NCBI GenBank assembly: GCA_050246945.1
Contig: JBFWVC010000001.1
Location: 335,322 to 399,321, forward strand
Direction of reading: 5' to 3'
DNA length: 64,000 nucleotides
Origin: JAEUMD01 sp050246945
GTDB lineage: Bacteria; Pseudomonadota; Alphaproteobacteria; Rhizobiales; Hyphomicrobiaceae
Made by a program: the position numbers and the translations under genes. Position 1 is the first letter of the stretch; the number at the start of each line of letters is the position of its first letter. Shown here in pieces: positions 54,685-63,954 of this stretch. Below the pieces are notes generated by a model. The model was not told the DNA's origin. It did no database searches and saw only the letters and a program-made list of their open reading frames with translations.

Positions 54685-55344
54685 TTGAAGGACGACGATG
54701 CTCGCAAGGCCTTCATTCGCGCCAACACGAAGTTGTTGAGCCCGCCGCTGGTTCCCGAGATCCGCCTGCATCTTGCCGAGGAGAGCTTGCCCATCTGGCA
54801 AAAGACCGAGGAGGAGTTGGGCGAGATCAACGTACCGCCTCCCTATTGGGCGTTCGCTTGGGCTGGCGGGCAGGCATTGGCGCGCTACCTGCTCGACAAC
54901 CCGGAATTGGTGGCAGGGCGCACCGTGCTCGATCTGGGAGCGGGCTCGGGACTTCAGGCCATCGCCGCGGCGCTCGCCGGCGCGGCAGATGTGCTCGCCG
55001 CCGATATAGATGCGCTGGCAGTCGCGGCATGCCATCTCAATTTCGAGGTCAACGGAGTAGCCGCTGAGACCACCGCTGACGATCTGTTGGCCGCGCCGTT
55101 GCGGCTGGACTTCGACATCGTCCTGGTGGGCGATCTGTTCTATGAGCGCCAGCTGGCAGAAAAGGTCCTGGTCCTGATCGAGCGGACACTGGCGCGCAAG
55201 AGCGTGGTTCTGATCGGTGATCCGCAGCGAAACTATTTCCCCAAGGGGCGCTTCGAAGCCGTGGCGCGCTATGAGGTGCCGGTAACGCGTGAGCTGGAGG
55301 ACGCTGAAATCAAGCGCACCGCCGTTTGGCGGGCCGCTGCTTGA
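54685..55344 (+). CDS. Class I SAM-dependent methyltransferase, ETFB-lysine methyltransferase-like
   Basis: 219 aa from TTG 54685 with AAGGG 7 nt upstream. Pre-methyltransferase helix FIRANTKLLSPPLVPEIRLHLAEE, then PPPYWAFAWAGGQALARYLLDNPE and motif I VLDLGAGSGLQAIAAA; DFDIVLVGDLFYE is motif IV/post-I (D-x-F-Y). This pattern is that of bacterial ETFB-KMT-like/PrmA-related lysine methyltransferases. Target likely the beta subunit of electron-transfer flavoprotein, by homology only. Confidence 0.85.
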   Translation: MKDDDARKAFIRANTKLLSPPLVPEIRLHLAEESLPIWQKTEEELGEINVPPPYWAFAWAGGQALARYLLDNPELVAGRTVLDLGAGSGLQAIAAALAGAADVLAADIDALAVAACHLNFEVNGVAAETTADDLLAAPLRLDFDIVLVGDLFYERQLAEKVLVLIERTLARKSVVLIGDPQRNYFPKGRFEAVARYEVPVTRELEDAEIKRTAVWRAAA

Positions 55345-55511
55345 TCCCGGTCATGCGACCACCGCACTGCAGCGTGAACCATCGCATGAAGCCTGCTAGG
55401 CTTGTATAGAGGTCGCTGGCCGACCCCGCCGAGCTGCAAGGTGGGACCGGAATATTGGAACGAAGGCCGTAGCGCTCAGAGCAACCATTTCGCAAACGGG
55501 AGACCTGCGAC

Positions 55512-55937
55512 ATGGACCTTGCCAACGTAAATTACGTTGCCGTGATGATTGCCGCCGCCGCAAGCTTCCTGTTCGGTGGCGTCTGGTATGGCATCCTATC
55601 GCAGCAATGGATGGAGGCTGCCGGACTGCGGATGGACGACATCACGCCGGGCAACGGACCCGTCCTGATGCCGTACATAAATGCGTTTTTCGCCGAGCTG
55701 GTCATGGCCTTCATTCTGGCGGGTGTCATGGGCGCTCTAGCTGGAGATGGCGGCGTTACCATCCGGCAGGGCATGATGACGGGAACCATGATGTGGCTGG
55801 GCTTCATCATGAGTTCTCTGGTCGTTAACCATGCGTTCCAGGGTGCGAAGAAGGTTCTGACCTTTATTGATGGAGGCCATTGGCTGGGTGTCATGCTGGT
55901 CCAGGGAGCGGTCTTGGGCTGGCTGGGACCGCGCTGA
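55512..55937 (+). CDS. DUF1761 membrane protein
   Basis: 141 aa, four membrane segments. VNYVAVMIAAAASFLFGGVWYGILSQQWM opens the domain; later AFFAELVMAFILAGVMGAL, TGTMMWLGFIMSSLVVNHAF and LGVMLVQGAVLGWLG, all typical. GGGAGACC lies upstream of the ATG. Function unknown. Confidence 0.88.
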   Translation: MDLANVNYVAVMIAAAASFLFGGVWYGILSQQWMEAAGLRMDDITPGNGPVLMPYINAFFAELVMAFILAGVMGALAGDGGVTIRQGMMTGTMMWLGFIMSSLVVNHAFQGAKKVLTFIDGGHWLGVMLVQGAVLGWLGPR

Positions 55938-56134
55938 TCCCTAGCTGTGTCGCCCGAAATCTGGCAGTTGCAAGCGCCCCTTCGGTTCTCTGCTTCACTA
56001 GTCCGGATGCGTGACAAGTCGCCTCCGGCAGGTTTTGCCGTTCAACCGATCATTCGACGAAGGGGAGGGTTGTGGGGTTGCGCCCGCTCCATATAATGCC
56101 GCCAAATCTAAAGCCAAATGTGGGAGGAAATACC

Positions 56135-58078
56135 ATGTCGGATAAGGTTCACCCGGTTTCCGCTGAATGGAAACAGCGTGCCTGGGTCGACAACGACAAG
56201 TACCTCGAAATGTACGAGCGCTCGATCAACGACCCCGCAGGCTTCTGGGGCGAAATGGGCAAGCGCCTCGACTGGATCAAGCCGTACACGAAGGTGAAAA
56301 ACACCTCCTTTGATCCGCACAACGTTTCGATCAAATGGTATGAAGACGGCGTTCTCAACGTGTCGGCCAATTGCATCGATCGGCATCTCGACAAGCGCGG
56401 CGACCAGGTCGCGATCATCTGGGAGGGTGACGACCCCACGCAGGACGAAAAGATCACTTATCGCCAGCTGCACGAGCGCGTCTGCAAGTTCGCCAATGTG
56501 ATGAAGGCGCATGGCGTGAAGAAGGGTGATCGCGTCACCATCTACCTGCCGATGATCCCAGAGGCCGCATACGCAATGCTGGCCTGCGCGCGCATCGGCG
56601 CGATCCACTCGATCGTGTTCGGTGGCTTCTCGCCCGATAGTTTGCAGAACCGCATCGAAGACGCTACTTCCAAGTACATCATCACTTCCGATGAGGGTCT
56701 GCGCGGCGGCAAGACCGTGCCCCTGAAGAAGAACACCGACGAGGCACTCAAGAAGTGCGCCGGTGATGAGAAGGTGCTGGTCGTGCGCCGCACCGGCAAT
56801 CCGGTTCCCTGGACACCAGGTCGCGATTTTTGGCTGCACGAGGAGATCGTCAAGGTTTCGGCCGATTGCCCTCCCGAGCCGATGAACGCCGAGGATCCGC
56901 TGTTCATCCTGTACACCTCGGGTTCCACGGGTAAGCCGAAGGGCGTCGTGCACACCACTGGCGGTTACCTTGTCTTTGCGTCGATGACGCACCAGTACGT
57001 CTTCGATTATCACGAGGGCGACATCTATTGGTGTACAGCTGACGTGGGCTGGGTCACGGGCCATAGCTACATCGTTTACGGACCGCTGGCCAACGGCGCC
57101 ACGACGCTGATGTTCGAAGGCATCCCGAACTACCCGACCGCGTCGCGCTTCTGGCACGTCGTCGACAAGTGGGGAGTCAACACGTTCTATACCGCGCCGA
57201 CGGCCATCCGTGCGTTGATGGGTGCCGGCGAGGATCTGGTCAAGCGCACCGATCGCTCGTCGCTGCGTCTTCTGGGATCGGTCGGCGAGCCGATCAACCC
57301 CGAGGCCTGGGAGTGGTACTACAACGTTGTCGGTGAAGCCCGCTGCCCGATCGTCGATACCTGGTGGCAGACGGAGACCGGCGGTATTCTCATCACGCCG
57401 CTGCCCGGCGCCACCGACTTGAAGCCAGGTTCAGCCACGCGTCCGTTTTTCGGTGTGCAGCCGGCACTTGTCGACGACAAGGGTCAGCGGCTCGAAGGTG
57501 CGACGCAGGGCAATCTGATCCTGCTCGACAGTTGGCCGGGCCAGATGCGCACCGTGTATCGCGATCACGAGCGCTTCGTTCAGACCTACTTCTCGACCTA
57601 TCCGGGGAATTACTTCACAGGTGATGGGTGCCGCCGTGACGAGGACGGCTACTATTGGATCACCGGCCGTGTCGATGACGTCATCAACGTCTCCGGTCAC
57701 CGCATGGGCACCGCTGAAGTGGAGAGCGCCCTTGTTGCGCATCCAATGGTCGCCGAAGCTGCGGTGGTCGGCTATCCGCACGATCTAAAAGGACAGGGCA
57801 TCTACTGCTACGTCACTCTCAACTCCGGCGTGGAGCCGACCGAAGACCTCAGGAAGGAACTGGTCAAGCATGTCCGTAGCGAGATTGGTCCGATCGCCTC
57901 GCCCGACCTGATCCAGTTCGCACCCGGCCTTCCAAAGACGCGTTCGGGCAAGATCATGCGCCGCATTCTCCGCAAGATCGCCGAGGATGATTTCTCAAAC
58001 CTCGGCGACACCTCGACACTGGCCGAGCCAGCCGTCGTTGACGATCTGATCGGCAACCGCCAGAACAAGAGGTCCTGA
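56135..58078 (+). CDS. acs: Acetyl-CoA synthetase
   Basis: 647 aa from ATG 56135 with GGGAGGAAA upstream; the frame before it is open but not conserved. AMP-forming ligase of acetate and CoA. The P-loop YTSGSTGKPKGVVHT, WWQTETGGI, FTGDGCRRDEDGYYWITGRVDD and the C-terminal acetylation site PKTRSGKIMRR are all present. Length is canonical. No acetate permease next to it. Confidence 0.97.
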   Translation: MSDKVHPVSAEWKQRAWVDNDKYLEMYERSINDPAGFWGEMGKRLDWIKPYTKVKNTSFDPHNVSIKWYEDGVLNVSANCIDRHLDKRGDQVAIIWEGDDPTQDEKITYRQLHERVCKFANVMKAHGVKKGDRVTIYLPMIPEAAYAMLACARIGAIHSIVFGGFSPDSLQNRIEDATSKYIITSDEGLRGGKTVPLKKNTDEALKKCAGDEKVLVVRRTGNPVPWTPGRDFWLHEEIVKVSADCPPEPMNAEDPLFILYTSGSTGKPKGVVHTTGGYLVFASMTHQYVFDYHEGDIYWCTADVGWVTGHSYIVYGPLANGATTLMFEGIPNYPTASRFWHVVDKWGVNTFYTAPTAIRALMGAGEDLVKRTDRSSLRLLGSVGEPINPEAWEWYYNVVGEARCPIVDTWWQTETGGILITPLPGATDLKPGSATRPFFGVQPALVDDKGQRLEGATQGNLILLDSWPGQMRTVYRDHERFVQTYFSTYPGNYFTGDGCRRDEDGYYWITGRVDDVINVSGHRMGTAEVESALVAHPMVAEAAVVGYPHDLKGQGIYCYVTLNSGVEPTEDLRKELVKHVRSEIGPIASPDLIQFAPGLPKTRSGKIMRRILRKIAEDDFSNLGDTSTLAEPAVVDDLIGNRQNKRS

Positions 58079-58181
58079 TCTGCGCAGGGGCGCATCGGCG
58101 GCAATCCGCCAGCTCCGTCCGCGCGAACGCGAAAGAAAGGGCATGGCACGCGCCGTGCCCTTTCCCTTTCCATGCCCCGGG

Positions 58182-58226
58182 CCATGCTGAGCCGAAGCTC
58201 TCAGCATTTCGGACGAAAAGCATGCA
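58182..58226. repeat. Diverged palindromic repeat unit
   Basis: CCATGCTGAGCCGAAGCTC to AAAAGCATGC in the convergent gap between acs and the extensin-like gene. A more diverged copy of the dispersed family, with the core AGCATTTCGG. Confidence 0.6.
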
Positions 58227-58242
58227 CGGAATCTGAGGCAGG

Positions 58243-58971
58243 TTATCGGCAGGTCACGAACGGCCCTCGATCCAAGTGGAAATGATCGTGGTGTGCAGCG
58301 TTGAAATCGGGCCCAAGCGCGATCCGGAAATATCGACATGCAGTCCGGTGTGCCTCTCGCAGGAACCGGCTCTCCGCATCACCGCCCTTCCAGTCACGCC
58401 CGATCCGGATCCGCCGCCCGTCGGCGAGTTGGAAACCCGATATGTCGATGGCGTTGGCGGTGGCATGCTGGCTGCGGAATCCTTTCAGAACTTTTGAGCC
58501 GATGATGTTGCGGCAGGCGTAGCCGCCCATGTGTTCCACGCGCTTTACCGGGGAGCCGAATATGCGCTGGGCCAGGGGCTGCACGTCGTGCGTGATCCAT
58601 AAAGCAAGCCCGGCGGCCATTTCGCATGTCAGCGTACCGACTGGAAGCAATGCGCCTCCCGTTGCCGACACGCGCACGGCGTTTTCCCACCCGCAACCGT
58701 TCTCGATTGGCTTGTCGTCGACGGGTTGGGCCGATATTTGCGGCTCTCTGAGAGTGGCGACGCAAAGCTCATGGTCGCGCCGAAGGGCCGCCAGACGAAA
58801 GTCGACGAACCAGGGTCTGGGCACCGCAAGCTCGAGCCGTGGCAACGGGTTGATCCAGCGGGGTACGATACCGAACCAGAGTGCTACCGCACCGCTGCCG
58901 ACGAGCAGTACGAGAAGCAGAAATTTGGCAAAGCTGCGTCCGCGCCCGCCCCGGCGCTTCTCTGAAGACAT
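58243..58971 (-). CDS. Extensin-like (DUF-type D-Ala-D-Ala endopeptidase-related) protein
   Basis: 242 aa from ATG 58971. Basic N-terminus and one membrane segment (FAKFLLLVLLVGSGAVALWFGIVP). The periplasmic part contains CGWENAVRVS, GGYACRNI, the zinc-peptidase-type HATANAIDISGF and C-terminal HHDHFHLDRG, i.e. the H-x(6)-D...H-x-H arrangement of LAS/extensin-family peptidases. Probably acts on peptidoglycan. Confidence 0.87.
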   Translation of the reverse strand: MSSEKRRGGRGRSFAKFLLLVLLVGSGAVALWFGIVPRWINPLPRLELAVPRPWFVDFRLAALRRDHELCVATLREPQISAQPVDDKPIENGCGWENAVRVSATGGALLPVGTLTCEMAAGLALWITHDVQPLAQRIFGSPVKRVEHMGGYACRNIIGSKVLKGFRSQHATANAIDISGFQLADGRRIRIGRDWKGGDAESRFLREAHRTACRYFRIALGPDFNAAHHDHFHLDRGPFVTCR

Positions 58972-59202
58972 GGAGGCCGCATCTCCCGGTTGCGCGGCGC
59001 ATACCCTCTCTGCCCCGTACTCGGCGAGGCTGGTGCCGCCCACGCTGCACGATAGGATTTTTCGCGCGCGGATGGAACCTTCGCGTCAACAAGGTTTGAA
59101 GCCCTTGCAAGGCGGTCGAAGGGCGCCGTTGGAAGGGCAACGGTATCGGTCGGTCTCGCGGCGGCACTCGCGGCATTCCCGCCGCTGTGAGATCGATTGT
59201 TG

Positions 59203-60462
59203 TCAGTTCGTAAGGCGCAAGTTGTTGATCTGCTCAGCGATCGCCTTGAAGGCGTCGCGCAACTCAGCGCCGTTGGATGCCTCGAAGAAGTTCTGTGGCA
59301 GAACAGCGCAGTCCTTCAGCGTCTGCGTTGCCCGAGCATCGCTGAGCTGGAAGCCGACTGTGTAGACCTTGACGCCCTGTGCGCGCATCGCTTCGCAATT
59401 CGCAACCGCGGTCTGCGAAGAAAGCTGCGCGGTTGCCGAGTTGTCGCCGTCGTTGCGGCCGGCCATGGTGTTGAACAAACCGTCCGTCATGAGGATCGTT
59501 GCCTTAACGGTATTGCCGTCGTTATAGGCGACTGGTGCGTTGTTGCCGGTGAAGATGCCCGCCCAGTTGGGGGAGATGAGGTACCAGCCCCATTGTGCGC
59601 CGAGGTGTCCTGCGGTGCTTCCGCTGGCCCTGTAGCTGCGGACCTCCGAGCGCAACAGATTCTTGTCGTCAGTCAGCGGCACAATGCGCGAGGTGCTGGG
59701 ACAGATGGCGCCGCGTGCGATGCCGGGCGAGCCGATAGCCTTGAGGTAGTTGCCGCTGGCCGGGGCACTGTCGGTCGTCTCGTTGGTGCGCTCCCTCTCG
59801 AATGTGCAATTGCCGGATGGCGAGATCATGCCGGTGACGGTTGGTGCATACCCGCCAGCATTGACGCCCGACGAATACGGTGCGAGCGCGATGCGCACCT
59901 TGTTGGGTGTTCCGCCGTCAGGAAGCAGGATGTCGAACAGATCTTGAGCAGCCGTCTTCAGCGCATCGAGCTTGCCGGAACTGCCCATCGATCCGGTGAC
60001 GTCCAGCGCCATGGACAACTCGATGTCCTGCTGTTTGAAGACCGTCGCGGCAGTCACGGGAAATACAAAATTGTCCACGCCCGCAAGACGGGAAAGCGTC
60101 ATCGGCACCTCGACGGTGGCCGAAACGGTGACGCCGCTGTTGGCCCGATTTATTTGAACGTCGAGAGCATTGATGGTGCCGAAACGCTCGGCCACTTTCA
60201 TGTTCCGGTCGAAGTAGTTCTGCGCCGTGGCGATCACGTCCGCGTCCGAAAGGCGTCCGTCGAGCATTGCCTTCCCGGCGGCGAGAGCGGCCGCGTCCAA
60301 TGCGGTGGCGACCCTGCTGCGCTCGTGATTGATGCGCGAGTAATCAATGGCAACGCCGGCAAACGTCATCAAAACGATCACCGACAGCCCAAACATTATG
60401 GCGATCCCGCCGCGCTCGTCGTCGCGGAACGCCGTCATGCTCGAGGTGAGGGAGTAGGCCAT
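59203..60462 (-). CDS. TadG-like protein with vWA domain
   Basis: 419 aa from ATG 60462 (GGAGAAAG upstream). N-terminal TadE/G-type segment RGGIAIMFGLSVIVLMTFAGVAIDYSR, then pilin-like region, then a vWA domain with MIDAS start ALDVTGSMG and ATILMTDGLFNTM. Ends in a helix (FKAIAEQINNLRL). It belongs with the Tad pilus/TadG family; the rest of a tad cluster is not in this window, so it may act alone in cell-surface structure. Confidence 0.87.
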   Translation of the reverse strand: MAYSLTSSMTAFRDDERGGIAIMFGLSVIVLMTFAGVAIDYSRINHERSRVATALDAAALAAGKAMLDGRLSDADVIATAQNYFDRNMKVAERFGTINALDVQINRANSGVTVSATVEVPMTLSRLAGVDNFVFPVTAATVFKQQDIELSMALDVTGSMGSSGKLDALKTAAQDLFDILLPDGGTPNKVRIALAPYSSGVNAGGYAPTVTGMISPSGNCTFERERTNETTDSAPASGNYLKAIGSPGIARGAICPSTSRIVPLTDDKNLLRSEVRSYRASGSTAGHLGAQWGWYLISPNWAGIFTGNNAPVAYNDGNTVKATILMTDGLFNTMAGRNDGDNSATAQLSSQTAVANCEAMRAQGVKVYTVGFQLSDARATQTLKDCAVLPQNFFEASNGAELRDAFKAIAEQINNLRLTN

Positions 60463-60672
60463 CGTCTTTCTCCGTGGTCGTCGCCAATGCGATGCCCACG
60501 AACAAAGCAAGCGAGATGCCTCAAATGCCGATCACTTTGGAAAGCTCCCGTTGACCCGGGATTTTGGTTTACGGTCGAGCGTATCTTTGCCGGCAAAGGC
60601 GCGAGGGCGCCCTGCGCGAAGCAGTCCAGGCACTCTGTAAACTATTGATGTTGCTGAATTTACGTTGGGCGA

Positions 60673-60954
60673 TCAGAAGTCCGAGGCAATTCCGCCCTTT
60701 TCCCAGTCGCCATAGCGAACCGGATCGGGCCCATCGCGCCCGCCAAGCTCACGGGCCTGCCTTGTTTCATTTTGAGCCTGTTTTTGGCGGCGTTCTTCCG
60801 CTTCGGCGAGGGCCCGCCGAGCCTCCGGCGTAACGTTCCGGGGCGTGTCCAGCGCGCTCTGCGCGTCCTGCTGGGCGGCTCCGGTCGGCGCAGATTCATT
60901 CAGGCTGGCCTCGCCCGCGCGCCCAGTATCTCCCGGTGTCTGTTCTCCGCCCAT
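60673..60954 (-). CDS. DUF1674 protein (succinate dehydrogenase assembly factor 4-like)
   Basis: 93 aa from ATG 60954; the frame extends to 61533 but only this end is coding. The N-terminal part is disordered and Gln/Ala-rich; the C-terminus GRDGPDPVRYGDWEKGGIASDF is the conserved DUF1674/SDHAF4 signature. It assists flavination or assembly of succinate dehydrogenase in eukaryotes and is common in alphaproteobacteria. Divergent from htpX, as often in this group. Confidence 0.9.
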   Translation of the reverse strand: MGGEQTPGDTGRAGEASLNESAPTGAAQQDAQSALDTPRNVTPEARRALAEAEERRQKQAQNETRQARELGGRDGPDPVRYGDWEKGGIASDF

Positions 60955-61137
60955 AGGCTTGTCCTTCCTCGCAGACCGACGCGCCAGGGCGCGCGCACCG
61001 CGGCGGTCCAGTGCTGACCTCTTGCTCCCAGGGTCACTGGTTGCCGCCGTGCCGTCCACCCATATACCATTGCTGAGGTCGGCGGAAACCGCGACGCGAG
61101 CCCGGTTTCCGCCCCTGTGATGTTCGGAGCTGCTGCC

Positions 61138-62127
61138 ATGCCTATGAACTACACCAAGACTGCGTTGCTGCTCTTCGTCCTGACAGCCATCTTCGTCGCC
61201 ATGGGCGCGGCGGTCGGCGGACAGGGCGGCATGGTCATCGCATTCATTGTCGCCCTCGTCATGAATGTCGTCAGCCTCTGGAAGTCGGACAAAATGGTGC
61301 TCCGCATGTTCGGCGCGCACGAGGTGGACCGCAACACCGCGCCGGACCTCGTGGAATTGGTTCACGCCCTCGCCCGCCGCGCCGAGCTGCCGCCGCCACG
61401 GGTCTATGTCATGCAGAACCCGCAACCCAACGCATTTGCCACTGGCCGCAACCCCGAGAACTCGGCGGTGGCGGTTTCCACCGGCCTGCTCGACATATTG
61501 AACCGGGAGGAGATCGCCGGCGTGGTGGCGCACGAGCTAGCCCACATCAGGAACCGCGACACTCTTACGATGATGGTTGCCGCCACCATCGGCGGGGCCA
61601 TTTCGATGCTGGCGCAGTACCTCCAGTTCGGGATGCTGTTCGGCAACCATCGTGAGGATCGCGGCGGGATAGGTTTGATCGGCTCGTTGATCGCAATGAT
61701 CGCAGCTCCCTTCGCGGCGATGCTCGTGCAGACCGCGATTTCCCGCTCGCGCGAGTATCAGGCCGATCGCATGGGCGCCATGATCGTAGGCAATCCGCTG
61801 TGGCTGGCCTCGGCACTGGAAAAGATCTCCGTACGGGCAAAGGGCGTCGTCAATCGCCCTGCAGAGGCCGTTCCCGCAGCGGCGCACCTTTTCATCGTCA
61901 ACCCCCTGACCGGTCGCGGAGTGGACAATATGTTCTCCACCCACCCCAACACCGAGAACCGTATAGCAGAGCTGATGAAACTGGCTCGTGAGATGGGCAT
62001 ATCGGGCGCTGGCTCGGGTTCTCCGGCGCCGTCCGTCGAGTACGGTGAGGTTGCGGGTGAAAATGCGGGCCCCTGGTCCCGTCAGGGGGCCGGTCGCCGC
62101 TCGCCGCCGCGCGGTCCTTGGGGGTGA
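61138..62127 (+). CDS. htpX: Membrane zinc protease HtpX
   Basis: 329 aa from ATG 61138 (GGAG 8 nt upstream); a second ATG two codons later is possible. Two N-terminal membrane segments, zinc site HELAH with third ligand Glu in REYQADR, and two more hydrophobic segments between. C-terminal STHPNTENRIAEL. Degrades damaged membrane proteins under heat or envelope stress. The gene is followed by rsmB. Confidence 0.96.
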   Translation: MPMNYTKTALLLFVLTAIFVAMGAAVGGQGGMVIAFIVALVMNVVSLWKSDKMVLRMFGAHEVDRNTAPDLVELVHALARRAELPPPRVYVMQNPQPNAFATGRNPENSAVAVSTGLLDILNREEIAGVVAHELAHIRNRDTLTMMVAATIGGAISMLAQYLQFGMLFGNHREDRGGIGLIGSLIAMIAAPFAAMLVQTAISRSREYQADRMGAMIVGNPLWLASALEKISVRAKGVVNRPAEAVPAAAHLFIVNPLTGRGVDNMFSTHPNTENRIAELMKLAREMGISGAGSGSPAPSVEYGEVAGENAGPWSRQGAGRRSPPRGPWG

Positions 62128-62261
62128 GGCGGCGCGCCAAGGTGCGGCGGGAGCGCGCCAGCCGGCCACCGCGCACACGTTTGTCTTGACCATTGGTTCG
62201 CCAAAGGGCAATCGATCCCGGCCCCGGGGCGATTGCCGCCGCGCGGGCGATGAGGCGGGCG

Positions 62262-63719
62262 ATGTCGGACCAGTCGGACAACAGCGAGGCGCGCGGAAAG
62301 AGCGGTGGCAGCCGCAACCGGCCGACACTTAAGCTTCGCAACGGCGCACGAAACGCCGCAATTGAAGGTGCGGGCAAGCCAACGTCGCGATCGGACACGT
62401 CGGGGCTTGCCGCACGTGATCTCGCCCTCGCGATGCTCGTCGGCGTGCTCGACCGCCAACGCCCTTTCGACGATGCAATTGCCACAGCCTTCTCGAGCGC
62501 CAAGGGGCTCGCGCTCGAGCCGCGCGACCGTGGTCTGGCACGCCTCATCGCTGCAACGGCACTGAGGCAAAAGGGAGTGATCGAGGCCGTTGTTGGCCGC
62601 TATATGGAAAAGCCGCTGCCTCCCCGCTACGAGGATGCAAGGCGTATCATGCTCGTCGGCGCGGCGCAGATCCTGTATCTTGACACGCCGCCGCATGCCG
62701 CCGTCTCGCTCGCCGTCACGCAGTGCCGGCGCAACTCGGCGATCCAGCATCTTGCAAAGCTGGTCAATGCCGTCCTGCGCCGCATCGCCATGGACGGGCG
62801 CGGTGTGCTTGAAGGAATAGACACGTTCGAAGCGAGCGTCCCCGATTGGTTGAGACGCAGCCTTGTCGAGACCTATGGTGCCGACAAGGCTCGCCAGATC
62901 GCCGAGGCCTCCCTTCGCGAGGCCCCGCTCGATCTCACGATCAAGCGTCCAGGCGAGGCAGTGATTTGGGCAGGGCGCCTCGGCGGAGTGCTGCTTGGCA
63001 CGGGATCAGTGCGCCTCGCCTCTGGCGGCCGCATTGAGGATCGCGAGGGATATGCGGAAGGCGCGTGGTGGGTACAGGATGCTGCCGCCGCACTACCTGC
63101 GCGCCTGCTCGGCGACGACTTGGCCGGACGCGATGTGGTGGACTTGTGCGCAGCGCCGGGTGGAAAGTCGGCGCAGCTCGCCGCGCGAGGTGCCAACGTG
63201 ACAGCGGTGGACGTTTCCGCTATGCGCCTGAAGCGCGTCATCGAAAACATGGATCGCCTGGGACTAACCGTGCGGGTCGTCGAGGCAGACGTTTCCGAAT
63301 GGCAGCCCGGCCGCACGTTTGATGCCGTGCTGCTCGACGCACCGTGCTCGGCCAGCGGCACCATTCGCCGCCATCCAGATATCCTGCACTCCAAGCGTCA
63401 GGAGGACGTCGACGCGCTTATTCGCATACAGTCACGCCTGCTCGATCGCGCGGCCGAGCTCGTAGCCCCAGGCGGCATGCTCGTTTACTGCACCTGTTCG
63501 TTGGGAAGGGCCGAGGGCGAAAGTCGCATCCAGAGCTTTCTCGATCGCCATGCCGCCTTCGAGCGCGTGCCGATCGTCGCTGGCGAGGCGGGAATACAGT
63601 CCGAATGGATCAGCCGCGAAGGTGCCATGCGCACCCTGCCGACCGATACGCCGCAGGGCGACCCTGATGAGCGCGGTATGGATGGGTTCTACGCCGCCCG
63701 GCTCTCGCGCAAGGCATAG
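62262..63719 (+). CDS. RsmB/NOP family 16S rRNA (cytosine-C5) methyltransferase
   Basis: 485 aa from ATG 62262. The N-terminal NusB-like RNA-binding region is seen (DLALAMLVGVLDRQRPFDDAIATAF; VSLAVTQCRRNSAIQHLAKLVNAVLR). Then the methyltransferase core: VDLCAAPGGKSAQLA (motif I), VLLDAPCSASGTIRRHPD with the catalytic/helper Cys, and LVYCTCSLGRAEGE with the nucleophilic Cys. Methylates C967 of 16S rRNA in the E. coli equivalent. A gap of about 130 bp follows htpX. Confidence 0.93.
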   Translation: MSDQSDNSEARGKSGGSRNRPTLKLRNGARNAAIEGAGKPTSRSDTSGLAARDLALAMLVGVLDRQRPFDDAIATAFSSAKGLALEPRDRGLARLIAATALRQKGVIEAVVGRYMEKPLPPRYEDARRIMLVGAAQILYLDTPPHAAVSLAVTQCRRNSAIQHLAKLVNAVLRRIAMDGRGVLEGIDTFEASVPDWLRRSLVETYGADKARQIAEASLREAPLDLTIKRPGEAVIWAGRLGGVLLGTGSVRLASGGRIEDREGYAEGAWWVQDAAAALPARLLGDDLAGRDVVDLCAAPGGKSAQLAARGANVTAVDVSAMRLKRVIENMDRLGLTVRVVEADVSEWQPGRTFDAVLLDAPCSASGTIRRHPDILHSKRQEDVDALIRIQSRLLDRAAELVAPGGMLVYCTCSLGRAEGESRIQSFLDRHAAFERVPIVAGEAGIQSEWISREGAMRTLPTDTPQGDPDERGMDGFYAARLSRKA

Positions 63720-63827
63720 AGCATGTTCAGCCGAAGTGCGCCGCGGTTCGGCGTGAAGAACATGCTCCATGGACAGGAGAGCATGTCCAACAGAAGTTCG
63801 GTGCGGTTCAGCGTGAAAAACATGCTC
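63719..63827. repeat. Two tandem palindromic repeat units
   Basis: Units 63719-63767 and 63779-63827 run from GAGCATG to CATGCTC with the AGTGCG/GCGGTTCGGCG core. They start at the rsmB stop codon, as the pair at 53548 starts at the adh stop, and are followed by an IS5-type element. Confidence 0.85.
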
Positions 63828-63954
63828 AAAACAAGGGGCTGGATTGTGTGCGTGGCTCCACCCAACCCTGAATGGCTCTAGGGTCCGAACCCAATCAGGT
63901 CTTTGATTTTCTTTCGAACAGTGATTCAAGGTCCGAAACATTGGAGCTTGAATC

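Noticed and set aside
59197..60648. 483-codon plus-strand frame opposite the TadG-like gene
   Set aside because: Antisense shadow with no recognisable domains, while the minus strand has TadE/G and vWA motifs.
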